In this document: positions 25,526-33,472 of the stretch, in pieces
How positions within the stretch are numbered: position 1 is the stretch's first letter
How the letters are laid out: each line of letters begins with the position of its first letter
NCBI GenBank assembly: GCA_963704025.1
Contig: CAVPGP010000005.1
Coordinates: 248,001 to 312,000, forward strand
Source: CAVPGP01 sp963704025
GTDB taxonomy: Bacteria; Actinomycetota; Thermoleophilia; Gaiellales; Gaiellaceae
Reading direction: 5' to 3'
Length of the DNA: 64,000 nucleotides
Notes under the pieces: model-generated
Told to the model about the DNA's origin: nothing
Databases searched by the model: none
What the model saw: only the letters and a program-made list of their open reading frames with translations
Position numbers and translations under genes: made by a program

Positions 25526-26226
25526 TCGGCGTGCTCGTCAGCGGCGGGGGCACCAACCTGCAGGCGCTGATCGACGCCGGGCTGCCGATCGCCGCGGTCG
25601 CCTCGAACCGCAACGACGCCTACGCGCTGCATCGCGCCCGCGCCGCGGGTATCCCCGCTGCCACGTTCTCGCTCGACTGCCACGCTCCAGGCCCCGAGGG
25701 CCGGGAGGAGCGCGACCTCGTGATGGCGACGTGGCTCGAGGAGCACGGCGTGGACGCCGTCGTCCTGGCGGGTTACATGCACCTGCTGACGAGACCGTTC
25801 CTCGACCGCTTTCCGGATCGGATCGTCAACGTCCACCCGTCGCTCCTGCCCGACTTCCCGGGCGCGCGCGCGATCGACGACGCAGTGGCGGCCGGCGTCG
25901 ACACGACCGGCGTCACGGTGCACGTCGTCGACGAGGGCCTCGACAGCGGCCCGATCCTGCGGCAGGAGCCCGTGCCGATCGAGCCGCGGGAGACGCTCCT
26001 CGAGCGGATCCACGCCGTCGAGCACCGGATCCTGCCCGAGGTGGTGAGGGCGACGCTGCTCGGCCCGGCTTCTCGGGACCCCGCTGGGCGTGCGGGGCCG
26101 GAGGGAACAGTACGTATCGGTACGGGCCCGGAGAGCCCCGTGCGGCCGGCGGGGTCAGGCAGCGGCGGAGCTGCGCCCCGCGCGGCGCGGACGCTGCCGG
26201 CCGAGGAGTCGGGATGCGCGCGCTGA
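25522..26226 (+). CDS. purN: phosphoribosylglycinamide formyltransferase
   Basis: PurN transfers formyl from 10-formyl-THF to GAR. It starts MIGVLVSGGGTNLQALIDAG, the phosphate-binding loop. The catalytic Asn/His region is VNVHPSLLPDFPGARAIDDA near residue 110, and the catalytic Asp lies in VDEGLDSGPILRQE near 137. The normal protein would end near residue 185. This one continues about 50 residues of low-complexity Gly/Pro/Arg sequence encoded by a hairpin-rich segment, and overlaps the purH start by 13 nt. The extension looks like an inserted palindromic sequence rather than a functional domain. The start is coupled to purM by ATGA. Confidence 0.95.
   Translation: MIGVLVSGGGTNLQALIDAGLPIAAVASNRNDAYALHRARAAGIPAATFSLDCHAPGPEGREERDLVMATWLEEHGVDAVVLAGYMHLLTRPFLDRFPDRIVNVHPSLLPDFPGARAIDDAVAAGVDTTGVTVHVVDEGLDSGPILRQEPVPIEPRETLLERIHAVEHRILPEVVRATLLGPASRDPAGRAGPEGTVRIGTGPESPVRPAGSGSGGAAPRAARTLPAEESGCAR
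26077..26156 (+). repeat. long imperfect hairpin in the purN tail
   Basis: The outer arms gaccccgc (26077-26084) and gcggggtc (26149-26156) pair perfectly. Inside, CGGGGC near 26093 pairs with GCCCCG near 26135, extended by G-U pairs, and GTAC/CCGG elements sit near the tip. The segment encodes only the low-complexity PurN extension. It could be a palindromic insertion or a structured mRNA element before purH. Confidence 0.55.
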
Positions 26227-27740
26227 TCTCCGTCTACAAGAAGGACGGCGTGGACGAGTTCGCGCAGGGGCTGGCCGAGCTCGGCTGGGAGCTCGTGGCG
26301 AGCGGCGGCACCGCCGACCACCTCGAGGCAGTGGGGCTCGTGGTGGAGCGTGTCGAGGAGCTGACGGAGTTCCCGGAGATGCTGGGCGGCCGCGTCAAGA
26401 CGCTCCATCCTGCGATCCACGCCGGGATCCTCCAGCGCGGCGCCGAGGACGCCGGCACGCTCGACGAGCACGGAATCCGGCCCTTCGACCTCGTCTGCAT
26501 CAACCTCTACCCCTTCTCCGAGGTCGTCGGCCGGCACGGCGTCCGCGAGGAGGAGGCCGTCGAGATGATCGACATCGGCGGGCCGTCGATGCTGCGCGGC
26601 GCCGCGAAGAACTTCGCCAACGTCGCGCCCGTCTGCCGGCCCCAGCAGTACGCGCCGGTGCTGGAGGAGCTGCGCGGGTCGGGCGTCCTGTCGCTCGACA
26701 CGCGGCGGCGGCTCGCGAGCGAGGCGTTTGCGACGACCGCCATGTACGAGGCCGCGATCGCGACCTGGTTCGCCGACAGGGAGCCCTCGCCGCCGTTCAT
26801 CATCCCGGCGTTCGAGAAGGTGCTCGACCTCTCGTACGGCGAGAATCCACACCAGCGCGCCGCGTACTACGCCGAGGTGGGCGCGCGCCGGGACCTGCTC
26901 TCGCGGGTGGAGCAGCTGCACGGCAAGGCGCTCTCGTTCAACAACCTGAACGACCTGAACGGCGCGCGGCTCCTGATCCGGGAGTTCACCCTTCCGGCCT
27001 GCGTGATCGTCAAGCACGCGAACCCGTGCGGGGTCGGCGTGGCCGGGACGATCGAGGAGGCATACGCGCTCGCGTTCGCGGCCGACCCGCTCTCGGCGTA
27101 CGGCGGAGTGGTCGTGCTCAACCGCCCCGTCTCCGGAGCGCTCGGCGCGACGATCGCGAAGCAGTTCGTCGAGGTGCTGCTCGCTCCGGGCTACGAGGAC
27201 CGGGCGTTCACCGCGCTCACCGAGAAGCCGAACACGCGGATCCTCGACGACCGGGAGCGGCGCGGAGTAACACCGGGCGAGCGCGAGTACAAGCGCGTCC
27301 TCGGCGGGCTGCTCGTTCAGGACCGTGATGCGGACATCGAGGACCGCGAGGGCATGAGCATCGTCTGCGGCAGCGTCAGCGAGGAGCAGTGGGGCGACCT
27401 GCTGTTCGCGTGGCGCGTCTGCAAGCACGTCTGGTCGAATGCGATCGTGATCGCGAAGGGACTGCAGACGCTCGGTATCGGCGGCGGCCAGCCGAACCGG
27501 GTCGAGGCCGTGCAGATCGCCATCGAGCGGGCGCGGGAGCACGGCCACGAGCTGGCGGGATCCGTCCTCGCCTCGGACGCGTTCTTCCCGTTCGCCGACG
27601 GCCCGGCTGCCGCGCTCGAAGCGGGTGTCGTCGCGATCGTCCAGCCCGGCGGCGCGAAGCGCGACGCCGAGGTGATCGCCGCGGTCGAGGCCGCGGGCGC
27701 GGCGATGATCCTGACGGGCCGGCGGCACTTCAGGCATTGA
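26214..27740 (+). CDS. purH: bifunctional AICAR transformylase/IMP cyclohydrolase
   Basis: PurH performs the last two purine steps, formylating AICAR and closing IMP. The 508-residue protein has the N-terminal IMP cyclohydrolase domain (MRALISVYKKDGVDEFAQGL, GGRVKTLHPAIHAGIL, EMIDIGGPSMLRGAAKNF). The C-terminal transformylase domain has LSYGENPHQRAAYYAE, CVIVKHANPCGVGVAG with the catalytic Lys-His pair, and SDAFFPFADGP. The ATG at 26214 has a gaggag SD within the purN tail. The gene is about the usual length. Its stop overlaps a TTG start of the following hydrolase gene, so the purine transcript continues into two non-purine genes. Confidence 0.97.
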   Translation: MRALISVYKKDGVDEFAQGLAELGWELVASGGTADHLEAVGLVVERVEELTEFPEMLGGRVKTLHPAIHAGILQRGAEDAGTLDEHGIRPFDLVCINLYPFSEVVGRHGVREEEAVEMIDIGGPSMLRGAAKNFANVAPVCRPQQYAPVLEELRGSGVLSLDTRRRLASEAFATTAMYEAAIATWFADREPSPPFIIPAFEKVLDLSYGENPHQRAAYYAEVGARRDLLSRVEQLHGKALSFNNLNDLNGARLLIREFTLPACVIVKHANPCGVGVAGTIEEAYALAFAADPLSAYGGVVVLNRPVSGALGATIAKQFVEVLLAPGYEDRAFTALTEKPNTRILDDRERRGVTPGEREYKRVLGGLLVQDRDADIEDREGMSIVCGSVSEEQWGDLLFAWRVCKHVWSNAIVIAKGLQTLGIGGGQPNRVEAVQIAIERAREHGHELAGSVLASDAFFPFADGPAAALEAGVVAIVQPGGAKRDAEVIAAVEAAGAAMILTGRRHFRH

Positions 27741-28816
27741 TCGACGACGCGCTCGTCGAGCGGGAGCTCGAGCGCTGGCGGGTGCCGGCGATGACGCTCG
27801 GCGTCCTCGACGGCGGTACGACCACCATCCGTGCCTACGGCGCCGCCCGCGAAGGGGACCGCTTCCGCGTCGCCTCGGTCACGAAGCCGATGGTGGCGCA
27901 TCTCTGCTTCGCGCTCGCCGTGCCGCTCGACGAGCCGCTCTGGCAGGACTGCACGCTCCGCCACTGCCTCGCCCACCTGACCGGGATCGACGGCGAGCCG
28001 GACGAGCCGCTGCGCTTCGGCGAGGGCGACGACGCGACCGCGCGGATCGTCGCCGAGCTCGGGGAGCTGCCTCGCTGGGAGCCCGCCCCGGCTCTCTGGT
28101 CGTACTCGAACCCGGGCTACTGGCTCGCAGGGCTCGCGTGCGCCGAGCGTGCGGGCTCGACGTTCGAAGAGGCGATGACGCGGCATGTCTTCGAGCCGCT
28201 CGGGATGGGCGACACGAGCTTCGAGGGCGCGACCGTCGAGGCCGAGGGCGAACGCTACCCGCGGGCCCGGCGGCCCTCGGGCGGCGTCGTCTCAACGGCG
28301 GCCGACCTGCTCCGCTTCGCGGCGGTGCATCTCTCCCCGCACCCGTCGCACGAACGCCAGACCGACGCCGTCGGCAGCGACTGGGCGCTCGGCTGGGGCC
28401 GGACGCGCACGTTCGTCTTCCATCCGGGGAGCTGGGGCGGGTACGCGTCGCTGCTGCTGGTCTCGACCGAACGCCCCTGGGCGCTCGTCGCGCTCGCGAA
28501 CGCGGAGAGCGGCAGCGCCGCGATCGGCGCGATCGTGGACGGGCTGCTCGGCCGCGAGCGGCCGGCGCGGGTGGAGGCGGCGGTCGACGACTTCGCCGGG
28601 ACGTACGTGTGCAAAGGCGCCGAGGTCGGGTTCCGTCCGCGCGACGGGGGCCTCGAGGCGGAGGCGCGGGAGGCCCGCGGGACCTACCGCGCCTGGGGCT
28701 ATCCGACCTCGGCGACCACGTTCTTCGTGCCGGAGGGCGAGGACCGCGGCTCGTGGTTCGACTTCCCGCGCCCCGGGGTCACGCGCTTCGGCAGCCGCCG
28801 TGCGGAGCGACCGTGA
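27737..28816 (+). CDS. serine hydrolase, beta-lactamase class C family
   Basis: A 359-residue class C beta-lactamase-like hydrolase. The nucleophile motif is S-V-T-K in RVASVTKPMVAH near residue 52. The second motif is Y-S-N in LWSYSNPGYWLAG near 121, and an HPG motif (FVFHPGSWGGYASLL) takes the place of KTG near 229. A C-terminal beta domain follows, as in DUF-fused esterases. The TTG start at 27737 overlaps the purH stop (TTGA), and its own stop overlaps the next GTG. It is not closely similar to the hydrolase at 918. Substrate unknown; its purine-operon location may reflect transcription only. Confidence 0.85.
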   Translation: MIDDALVERELERWRVPAMTLGVLDGGTTTIRAYGAAREGDRFRVASVTKPMVAHLCFALAVPLDEPLWQDCTLRHCLAHLTGIDGEPDEPLRFGEGDDATARIVAELGELPRWEPAPALWSYSNPGYWLAGLACAERAGSTFEEAMTRHVFEPLGMGDTSFEGATVEAEGERYPRARRPSGGVVSTAADLLRFAAVHLSPHPSHERQTDAVGSDWALGWGRTRTFVFHPGSWGGYASLLLVSTERPWALVALANAESGSAAIGAIVDGLLGRERPARVEAAVDDFAGTYVCKGAEVGFRPRDGGLEAEAREARGTYRAWGYPTSATTFFVPEGEDRGSWFDFPRPGVTRFGSRRAERP

Positions 28817-29460
28817 ACGACGCCGACGTCGAGGTGCGCAACCGGACGTACGCCCGCTTCGTCGAGCTCGGCCGTGCGCCGCTGCCCGAGGAGCTCGGCC
28901 CGCGGGAGGAGGTGCTCGCCGCCTGGCGGCGCCTCCACGACGCGCACGCGCTCGTGCTCGACACGGCCGGGACGGAGATCCGGATGGCCAACCCGCTCTC
29001 CGGGGTGCCGACCTCCTACCGCGTGCAGGCGCGCGGCCGCCGGTGGTACGGCAACTGCGCCTGGGACGCGTTCGGGATCCTCGCGGCGCTCGACGAGGAC
29101 GGCAGGATCGAGAGCTCCTGCCCCGACTGCGGGGAGCCGATCGCCCTGGAGGTCGCGGGCGGGCTGCCCGACGACGAGACGCTCCTCTTCCACTGCCTCG
29201 TGCCCGCCGCCCGCTGGTGGGACGACATCGTCTTCACCTGAAGCGCCATGAACCTCTTCCGGTCGGAAGAGCACATCGAGCGCTGGCTCGGCGGTCGCCC
29301 GGCCGGCGCGACGATCTCCGTCACCAAGCTGAGCGCGCTGGCCCACGCGTGGTGGAGCGACCGGCTCGCTCCGGAGTGGCGGCCCCACACGCGCAGCCAG
29401 AACCAGGCGATCCTGGACGAGCTCGGCCTCACCGATCCGTTCTGGACGCTGCCGGGCTAG
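28813..29460 (+). CDS. MerB-like alkylmercury/organometal lyase, probable selenoprotein (in-frame TGA)
   Basis: Two adjacent open segments (28813-29241 and 29248-29460) lie in one frame, separated by TGA-AGC-GCC. Together they make a 215-residue homolog of organomercurial lyase MerB, which cleaves carbon-mercury bonds. C82 and D85 (GNCAWDAFGIL) match catalytic C96 and D99, C103 (SSCPDCGEP) matches C117, and the TGA at codon 143 falls where C159 is expected. The spacings are 3, 21 and 40 residues against 3, 21 and 42 in MerB. Downstream, MNLFRSEEHIERWLG matches the MerB segment after C159. A SECIS-like hairpin follows the TGA. I infer selenocysteine at 143. A nonsense mutation is the alternative. 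GTG start overlaps the previous stop. Confidence 0.8.
29242..29271 (+). promoter_or_regulatory. SECIS-like hairpin downstream of in-frame TGA
   Basis: CTCTTCC (29254-29260) pairs perfectly with GGAAGAG (29265-29271) around the loop GGTC (29261-29264). The stem starts 12 nt after the TGA and the loop lies at nt 20-23. The E. coli fdhF SECIS has the same GGUC loop at nt 19-22 after its UGA. SelB recognises that loop together with a bulged U in the stem; no bulge is seen here. Distance and loop identity support recoding. Confidence 0.7.
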
Positions 29461-29466
29461 CGTCGC

Positions 29467-29635
29467 CTAGAGGCTTGACGTGAAACTGGGGTGCGTGGGG
29501 GGATGGGCCAGATCAAGCGGTTCAGCCGGATCGGGCGCAGCGCGTAGTGGTGCTACGGGCATGCCCGACCCGGCTGAACCGCGTCGCGTCTGGCACACCA
29601 GCCGTGCGTGCCGGAGTTTCACATCAAGCCTCTAG
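29467..29635. repeat. inverted-repeat element with nested hairpins, copy 1
   Basis: Terminal inverted repeats of 21 bp (ctagaggcttgacgtgaaact at 29467-29487 in shortened form aggcttgacgtgaaact; complement at 29615-29635) differ at one base. Inside is a second stem, gcggttcagccgg (29517-29529) with its complement at 29570-29582, extended by TCGGGC/GCCCGA, and a third small stem CGTAG/CTACG at 29542-29556. The right end overlaps the last codons and supplies the TGA of the convergent gene at 29624. The ends are shared with the element at 36827. No transposase is present. Confidence 0.8.
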
Positions 29636-30181
29636 AGCTCCCCCCGGCGCCGCGAAGCGGTAGAAGTGCCGTCCGAGCCCGCCCTGGTTGACGGCCGAGA
29701 GCAGTCGCATGCTGTCCTCGAGCAGTCGCGCGTTCTCGAGGCCGCCCGCGAACACCGGCTCGTAGCCCGCGTCGCGGATCAGCTGCTCGGTCGCTTCGCG
29801 GGCGGCATCGTCGGCGGCGTACAGGTTGCCCGGCCGGCTCGACTGCTGGTCGATCTCGTCGTAGAGCACCGCGTAGTTGAGGTTGAACGACTTCGCGACC
29901 GGGCCGCCCGTGATCGACTGCACCTGGTGCGCAAGCGAGTCGAAGGGTGGCCGCTCGCCGCCGAAGAAGTTGGTCGCGTCGACGAACGTCTTCCCGCTCG
30001 CGCCCGTGACCCCGGCGAGCGCCTCCGCGATCGACGTGCCCGGCACGGCCAGCAGGACGACGTCCGCGTCCGAGACGTCGCCTCCGTCGCGGCCGATCTC
30101 CGTCACGTCGTGACCGGCCGCCCGCCATCTCCTGGCGAGCCCGCCGCCCACGTTGCCTCTCCCCACCACTGCGATCTTCAT
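29624..30181 (-). CDS. NADPH-dependent F420 reductase-like Rossmann protein
   Basis: A 185-residue protein with an N-terminal Rossmann motif (KIAVVGRGNVGGGLARRWRA, GxGxxG at residues 8-13) and the layout of the F420:NADP oxidoreductase/NAD(P)-binding family. Notable segments are VVLLAVPGTSIAEALAGV, TFVDATNFFGGE and VAKSFNLNYAVLYDEI. The family transfers hydride between F420H2 and NADP or acts on other substrates; no F420 contacts can be proved here. Its final residues and stop (GGALEA then TGA) are encoded by the end of the inverted-repeat element, so its native C-terminus may have been altered. It diverges from the cystathionine beta-synthase gene. Confidence 0.8.
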   Translation of the reverse strand: MKIAVVGRGNVGGGLARRWRAAGHDVTEIGRDGGDVSDADVVLLAVPGTSIAEALAGVTGASGKTFVDATNFFGGERPPFDSLAHQVQSITGGPVAKSFNLNYAVLYDEIDQQSSRPGNLYAADDAAREATEQLIRDAGYEPVFAGGLENARLLEDSMRLLSAVNQGGLGRHFYRFAAPGGALEA

Positions 30182-30282
30182 GTGTCCCTCCCTCGGGTCG
30201 TCGCGAGGTCACAACGTCCTGGGCCCTGCCGGGCTTCCCCCCGCAGGCTGTAGCACCGGCCGGGCGGTACGCTTCCGCCGCA

Positions 30283-31677
30283 ATGGCGCGCGAGTACCCG
30301 ACCGTCCTCGAGCTCGTCGGCGACACGCCGATCGTGCGGCTCGACAAGCTGTCGCCGCCCGGCGGGGCACAGCTGCTGGCCAAGCTCGAGTACCTGAACC
30401 CGGGCGGCTCCGTCAAGGACCGGATCGGGCTCGCGATGATCGAGGCGGCCGAGCGCGAGGGGAAGCTGAAGCCCGGCGGCACGATCGTCGAGCCGACCTC
30501 CGGCAACACGGGCGTCGGGCTGGCGATCGCCGCGGCGCAGAAGGGGTACCGCTGCATCTTCGTCATGCCCGACAAGATGAGCCAGGAGAAGATCTCGATG
30601 CTGCGCGCCTACGGTGCCGAGGTCGTGATCACGCCCACCGCCGTCGAGCCCGACTCGCCGGAGTCCTACTACTCCGTCTCGTCGCGGCTCGCCGAGGAGA
30701 TCCCGGGCGGCTTCAAGCCCGACCAGTACTCGAACATGGCGAACCCGGAGGCGCACTACCGCCTCACCGGCCCGGAGATCTGGGAGCAGACCGGCGGCGA
30801 GGTCGACGCGATCGTGATCTCCGTCGGCACGGGCGGCACGATCTCCGGCGTCGGCCGCTACTTCAAGGAGCGAAAGCCGGAGGTCCTGATCGTCGGCGTC
30901 GACCCCGAGGGCTCGGTCTACACGGCGAAGGACGAGTCCGACCTGCAGCCGTACCTCGTCGAGGGCATCGGCAAGGACACCTGGCCGCAGACCATGGACC
31001 CGAAGGTGGTGGACGAGTGGATCCGCGTCTCGGACCGCGACTCGTTCCTCACCGCGCGCCGCCTCGCGCGGGAGGAGGGACTGCTCGTCGGCGGTTCCGG
31101 AGGCTCGACCGTCTGGGGTGCAATCGAGCTGGCGAGGCGGCTCGGGCCCGGCAAGCAGGTGCTGACGATGATCCCGGACTCGGGGCGCTCCTACATGTCG
31201 AAGTTCTACGACGACAACTGGATGCTCGAGCACGGCTTCGTCGAGCGGCGGGGGCCGTCGCCGACGGTGGAGGAGCTGCTCGCATCGAAGAGCGTCGAGT
31301 CCGCGGACGTGCCGGGCCTGGTCACGATCTCGGCGCACCAGAAGGTCGGCGAGGCGATCGACGTCATGCAGCGGTACTCGATCTCGCAGCTCCCGGTGGT
31401 GCGTGACGGCGACGTCGGCTCGCTCGCGGACGTGATCGGCTCGCTGCAGGACCGCGACCTGCTCGACCGCGTGTTCAAGAACTCCGACGCGCTGCACGAG
31501 GACGTCGCCTCCGCCATGCAGCCGCCGCTCGCGGCGGTCGAGGTCTCTCAGCCGCTGGACGAGGTGTTCGCCACGCTGACGGGCCGCACGAACGCCGTCG
31601 TCGTCGCCCGTGAGGGCAAGCCGGTGGGCGTGATCACGCGCTCCGACCTGCTCGGGTACCTCGCGCACAACCGGTGA
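30283..31677 (+). CDS. cbs: cystathionine beta-synthase
   Basis: A PLP enzyme of 464 residues condensing serine and homocysteine to cystathionine (transsulfuration). The PLP lysine is K45 in NPGGSVKDRIGLAMIE, the phosphate/substrate loop is EPTSGNTGVGLAIA, and the glycine-rich phosphate cup is ISVGTGGTISGVGRYF. The catalytic core ends near residue 325. Two CBS domains then follow (HQKVGEAIDVMQRYSISQLP and LAAVEVSQPLDEVFATLTGR), where nucleosides or SAM can regulate. No heme-binding N-terminal extension is present. Cystathionine gamma-lyase/synthase is encoded 3 kb downstream on the same strand, consistent with a transsulfuration cluster. Its stop overlaps the next GTG. Confidence 0.95.
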   Translation: MAREYPTVLELVGDTPIVRLDKLSPPGGAQLLAKLEYLNPGGSVKDRIGLAMIEAAEREGKLKPGGTIVEPTSGNTGVGLAIAAAQKGYRCIFVMPDKMSQEKISMLRAYGAEVVITPTAVEPDSPESYYSVSSRLAEEIPGGFKPDQYSNMANPEAHYRLTGPEIWEQTGGEVDAIVISVGTGGTISGVGRYFKERKPEVLIVGVDPEGSVYTAKDESDLQPYLVEGIGKDTWPQTMDPKVVDEWIRVSDRDSFLTARRLAREEGLLVGGSGGSTVWGAIELARRLGPGKQVLTMIPDSGRSYMSKFYDDNWMLEHGFVERRGPSPTVEELLASKSVESADVPGLVTISAHQKVGEAIDVMQRYSISQLPVVRDGDVGSLADVIGSLQDRDLLDRVFKNSDALHEDVASAMQPPLAAVEVSQPLDEVFATLTGRTNAVVVAREGKPVGVITRSDLLGYLAHNR

Positions 31678-32330
31678 TCGACGACGTCCTCGCGGCTCTC
31701 GTCGCCCAGGCCGAGGCCGACCCGAAGACGCTGGCGCTCGTCCTGGCAGGCTCCCGGGCCCACGGGCACGAGCACGCAGAGTCGGATTACGACGTCTACC
31801 TCGTTCGGACGAGGTCCGAGAAGCCGCCGCTGCCGCCCGACGTCGAGGCGCCGACCGTGACGCTGGAGGAGCTGCGGTCGTGCGAGCCGGGCTGGTGGAC
31901 CGACGGGCTCGTCGCCGGCCGCGTGCTGGTGGACAAGACCGGCGGCGCGCTCGAGGCCGAGCTCGAGCGGCTGCGCGCCGTGCCCGACGGAGCGGCGCAC
32001 GCCGCGTACGACGGCTACCTGAATGCCTTCGTCCGCGGCCTCGGCGCCGCCGGGCGCGGCGACGAGCTGGGTGCCCGCCTGCACGCCGCCGACTCGGTGC
32101 GGTATCTCGTCCGGGCGCTCTACGCGCTCGAGGGGAGGCGGCCCCCGTTCCACGACCAGCTCGACGGGCTGCCGGACGAATGGCGGTTCCCGCTGCTGGA
32201 GATCCTGCGCACCGCGGACCCGGCGACGCAGCGGGCCCTGCAGGCGCGGGTCGAGGCGTTGATGACCGGCTGCGGCGTCCTCGCCCACGACGAATGGGGC
32301 GCGAACCTTCGGCGGGCGAAGCACGGCTGA
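31674..32330 (+). CDS. nucleotidyltransferase domain protein
   Basis: A 218-residue protein of the polymerase beta-like nucleotidyltransferase superfamily. The signature is LVLAGSRAHGHEHAESDYDV near residues 23-43, with a GS dipeptide and paired aspartates that bind metal. The remainder is helical (AAYDGYLNAFVRGLGAAGRG, DSVRYLVRALYALEGRRPPF), as in DUF4037-like or kanamycin nucleotidyltransferase-like proteins. The GTG start overlaps the cbs stop (GTGA). The target, perhaps a small molecule or an RNA or protein partner, is unknown. Confidence 0.85.
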   Translation: MIDDVLAALVAQAEADPKTLALVLAGSRAHGHEHAESDYDVYLVRTRSEKPPLPPDVEAPTVTLEELRSCEPGWWTDGLVAGRVLVDKTGGALEAELERLRAVPDGAAHAAYDGYLNAFVRGLGAAGRGDELGARLHAADSVRYLVRALYALEGRRPPFHDQLDGLPDEWRFPLLEILRTADPATQRALQARVEALMTGCGVLAHDEWGANLRRAKHG

Positions 32331-32350
32331 GGGCTGCGAAGATCCCGGGA

Positions 32351-33472
32351 GTGTCGCCCATCGCCCTGAGCCTGCCCCAGGCGCGCCGGCTCGCCGTCAT
32401 GGGGGCGATGCTGGCCGCACCGAAGCCGACGTCCGTCGTCGCGGTCGTCGAGGGCCTCTTCGGCCTCCAGATGGATCCCGTCTCGCCCGTGGCGCGCGCG
32501 GAGCAGCTCGTCGTCTGGTCGCGGCTCGGCCCCTACGACGTCGGCGAGCTCGAACGGCTGCGGTTCGGGACGAAGGAGCTGTTCGAGTACTGGGCGTTCA
32601 TCGTCCCCACGTCGGACTACGCGATCCACCGCGAGTCGATGCGCCGCTACCCGCGCGGGGAGCACACGCGTGGGGCGTACACGCGCGAGTGGCTGGCGGC
32701 CAACAAGCCGTTCGAGCGCTACGTGCTGCGTGAGCTGCGCCGTCGCGGCCCTCTGCGATCCCGCGACCTCGAGGACCGCGCGGTCGTCCCGTGGCGGACC
32801 GGAGGCTGGAACGACGGCAAGAGCCTGACGATGATGCTGGAGCGCCTCTGGTTCGGCGGCAAGATCGCCACCGTCGGGCGCGACGGCCAGGAGCGGGTCT
32901 GGGACGTGGCGGAGCGCGTCTACCCGGTGCACGAGCGCCTGCCGCAGGGCGAGGTCGCGCGGCGGGTGCTCGATCGCAAGCTGCGCGTGCAAGGCGTCGC
33001 GCGCGTCGGGACGTTCAACTACACCTTCGACGGCAGGCCGCCGGGCTGGGAGCGCGCGCTGCGGGCGCTCGTGCGGGAAGGCCGGGCCGTGCCGGCGACC
33101 ATCGACGGCCTCTCGGGCGAGTGGTACGCACACCGGGAGATCCTCGAGCAGCGCTTCCGGCCGCGGACCACCCTGCTCTCCCCGTTCGACAAGCTGATCG
33201 CCGACCGCGAGCGCACGCTCGCGCTCTTCGGCTTCGACTACCGGCTGGAGATGTATCTCCCGCCGGCGAAGCGGCGCTGGGGCTACTACGTCCTCCCCGT
33301 GCTGCACGGCGACCGGCTCGTGGGCCGGATCGACCCGCTCCTCGACCGCACGACCGGCGTCCTTCGGATCAACGCCGTGCACTGGGAGGCCGAGCCTGCG
33401 CCGATCGACGAGCCGGTGCAGAGCCTCGCGCAGTGGGTCGGAGCGGAGGAGGTCGAGTGGCCGTCCCGCTGA
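32351..33472 (+). CDS. YcaQ/AlkZ-family winged-helix DNA glycosylase-like protein
   Basis: A 373-residue protein of the HTH_42 (YcaQ/AlkZ) family, which repairs alkylated bases and interstrand crosslinks. The Q-hydrophobic-D motif typical of the YcaQ branch is Q40-M-D42, in GLFGLQMDPVSPVARAEQ. Other family landmarks are LFEYWAFIVPTSDYAIHRES, a central winged-helix region, and LLSPFDKLIADRERTLALFG with YYVLPVLHGDRLVGRID near the C-terminus. The GTG at 32351 is chosen because conserved sequence begins shortly after it. It overlaps a paralog at its 3' end. Confidence 0.88.
   Translation: MSPIALSLPQARRLAVMGAMLAAPKPTSVVAVVEGLFGLQMDPVSPVARAEQLVVWSRLGPYDVGELERLRFGTKELFEYWAFIVPTSDYAIHRESMRRYPRGEHTRGAYTREWLAANKPFERYVLRELRRRGPLRSRDLEDRAVVPWRTGGWNDGKSLTMMLERLWFGGKIATVGRDGQERVWDVAERVYPVHERLPQGEVARRVLDRKLRVQGVARVGTFNYTFDGRPPGWERALRALVREGRAVPATIDGLSGEWYAHREILEQRFRPRTTLLSPFDKLIADRERTLALFGFDYRLEMYLPPAKRRWGYYVLPVLHGDRLVGRIDPLLDRTTGVLRINAVHWEAEPAPIDEPVQSLAQWVGAEEVEWPSR

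Noticed and set aside
29239..29460. Reading the MerB-like gene as two separate proteins
   Set aside because: The second frame begins inside a conserved MerB segment and lacks a ribosome site. Same frame, catalytic spacing and hairpin favour readthrough.
30182..30282. Possible SAM riboswitch before cystathionine beta-synthase
   Set aside because: The region is GC-rich with short stems, but no conserved SAM-I, SAM-II or SAM-IV core could be recognised.
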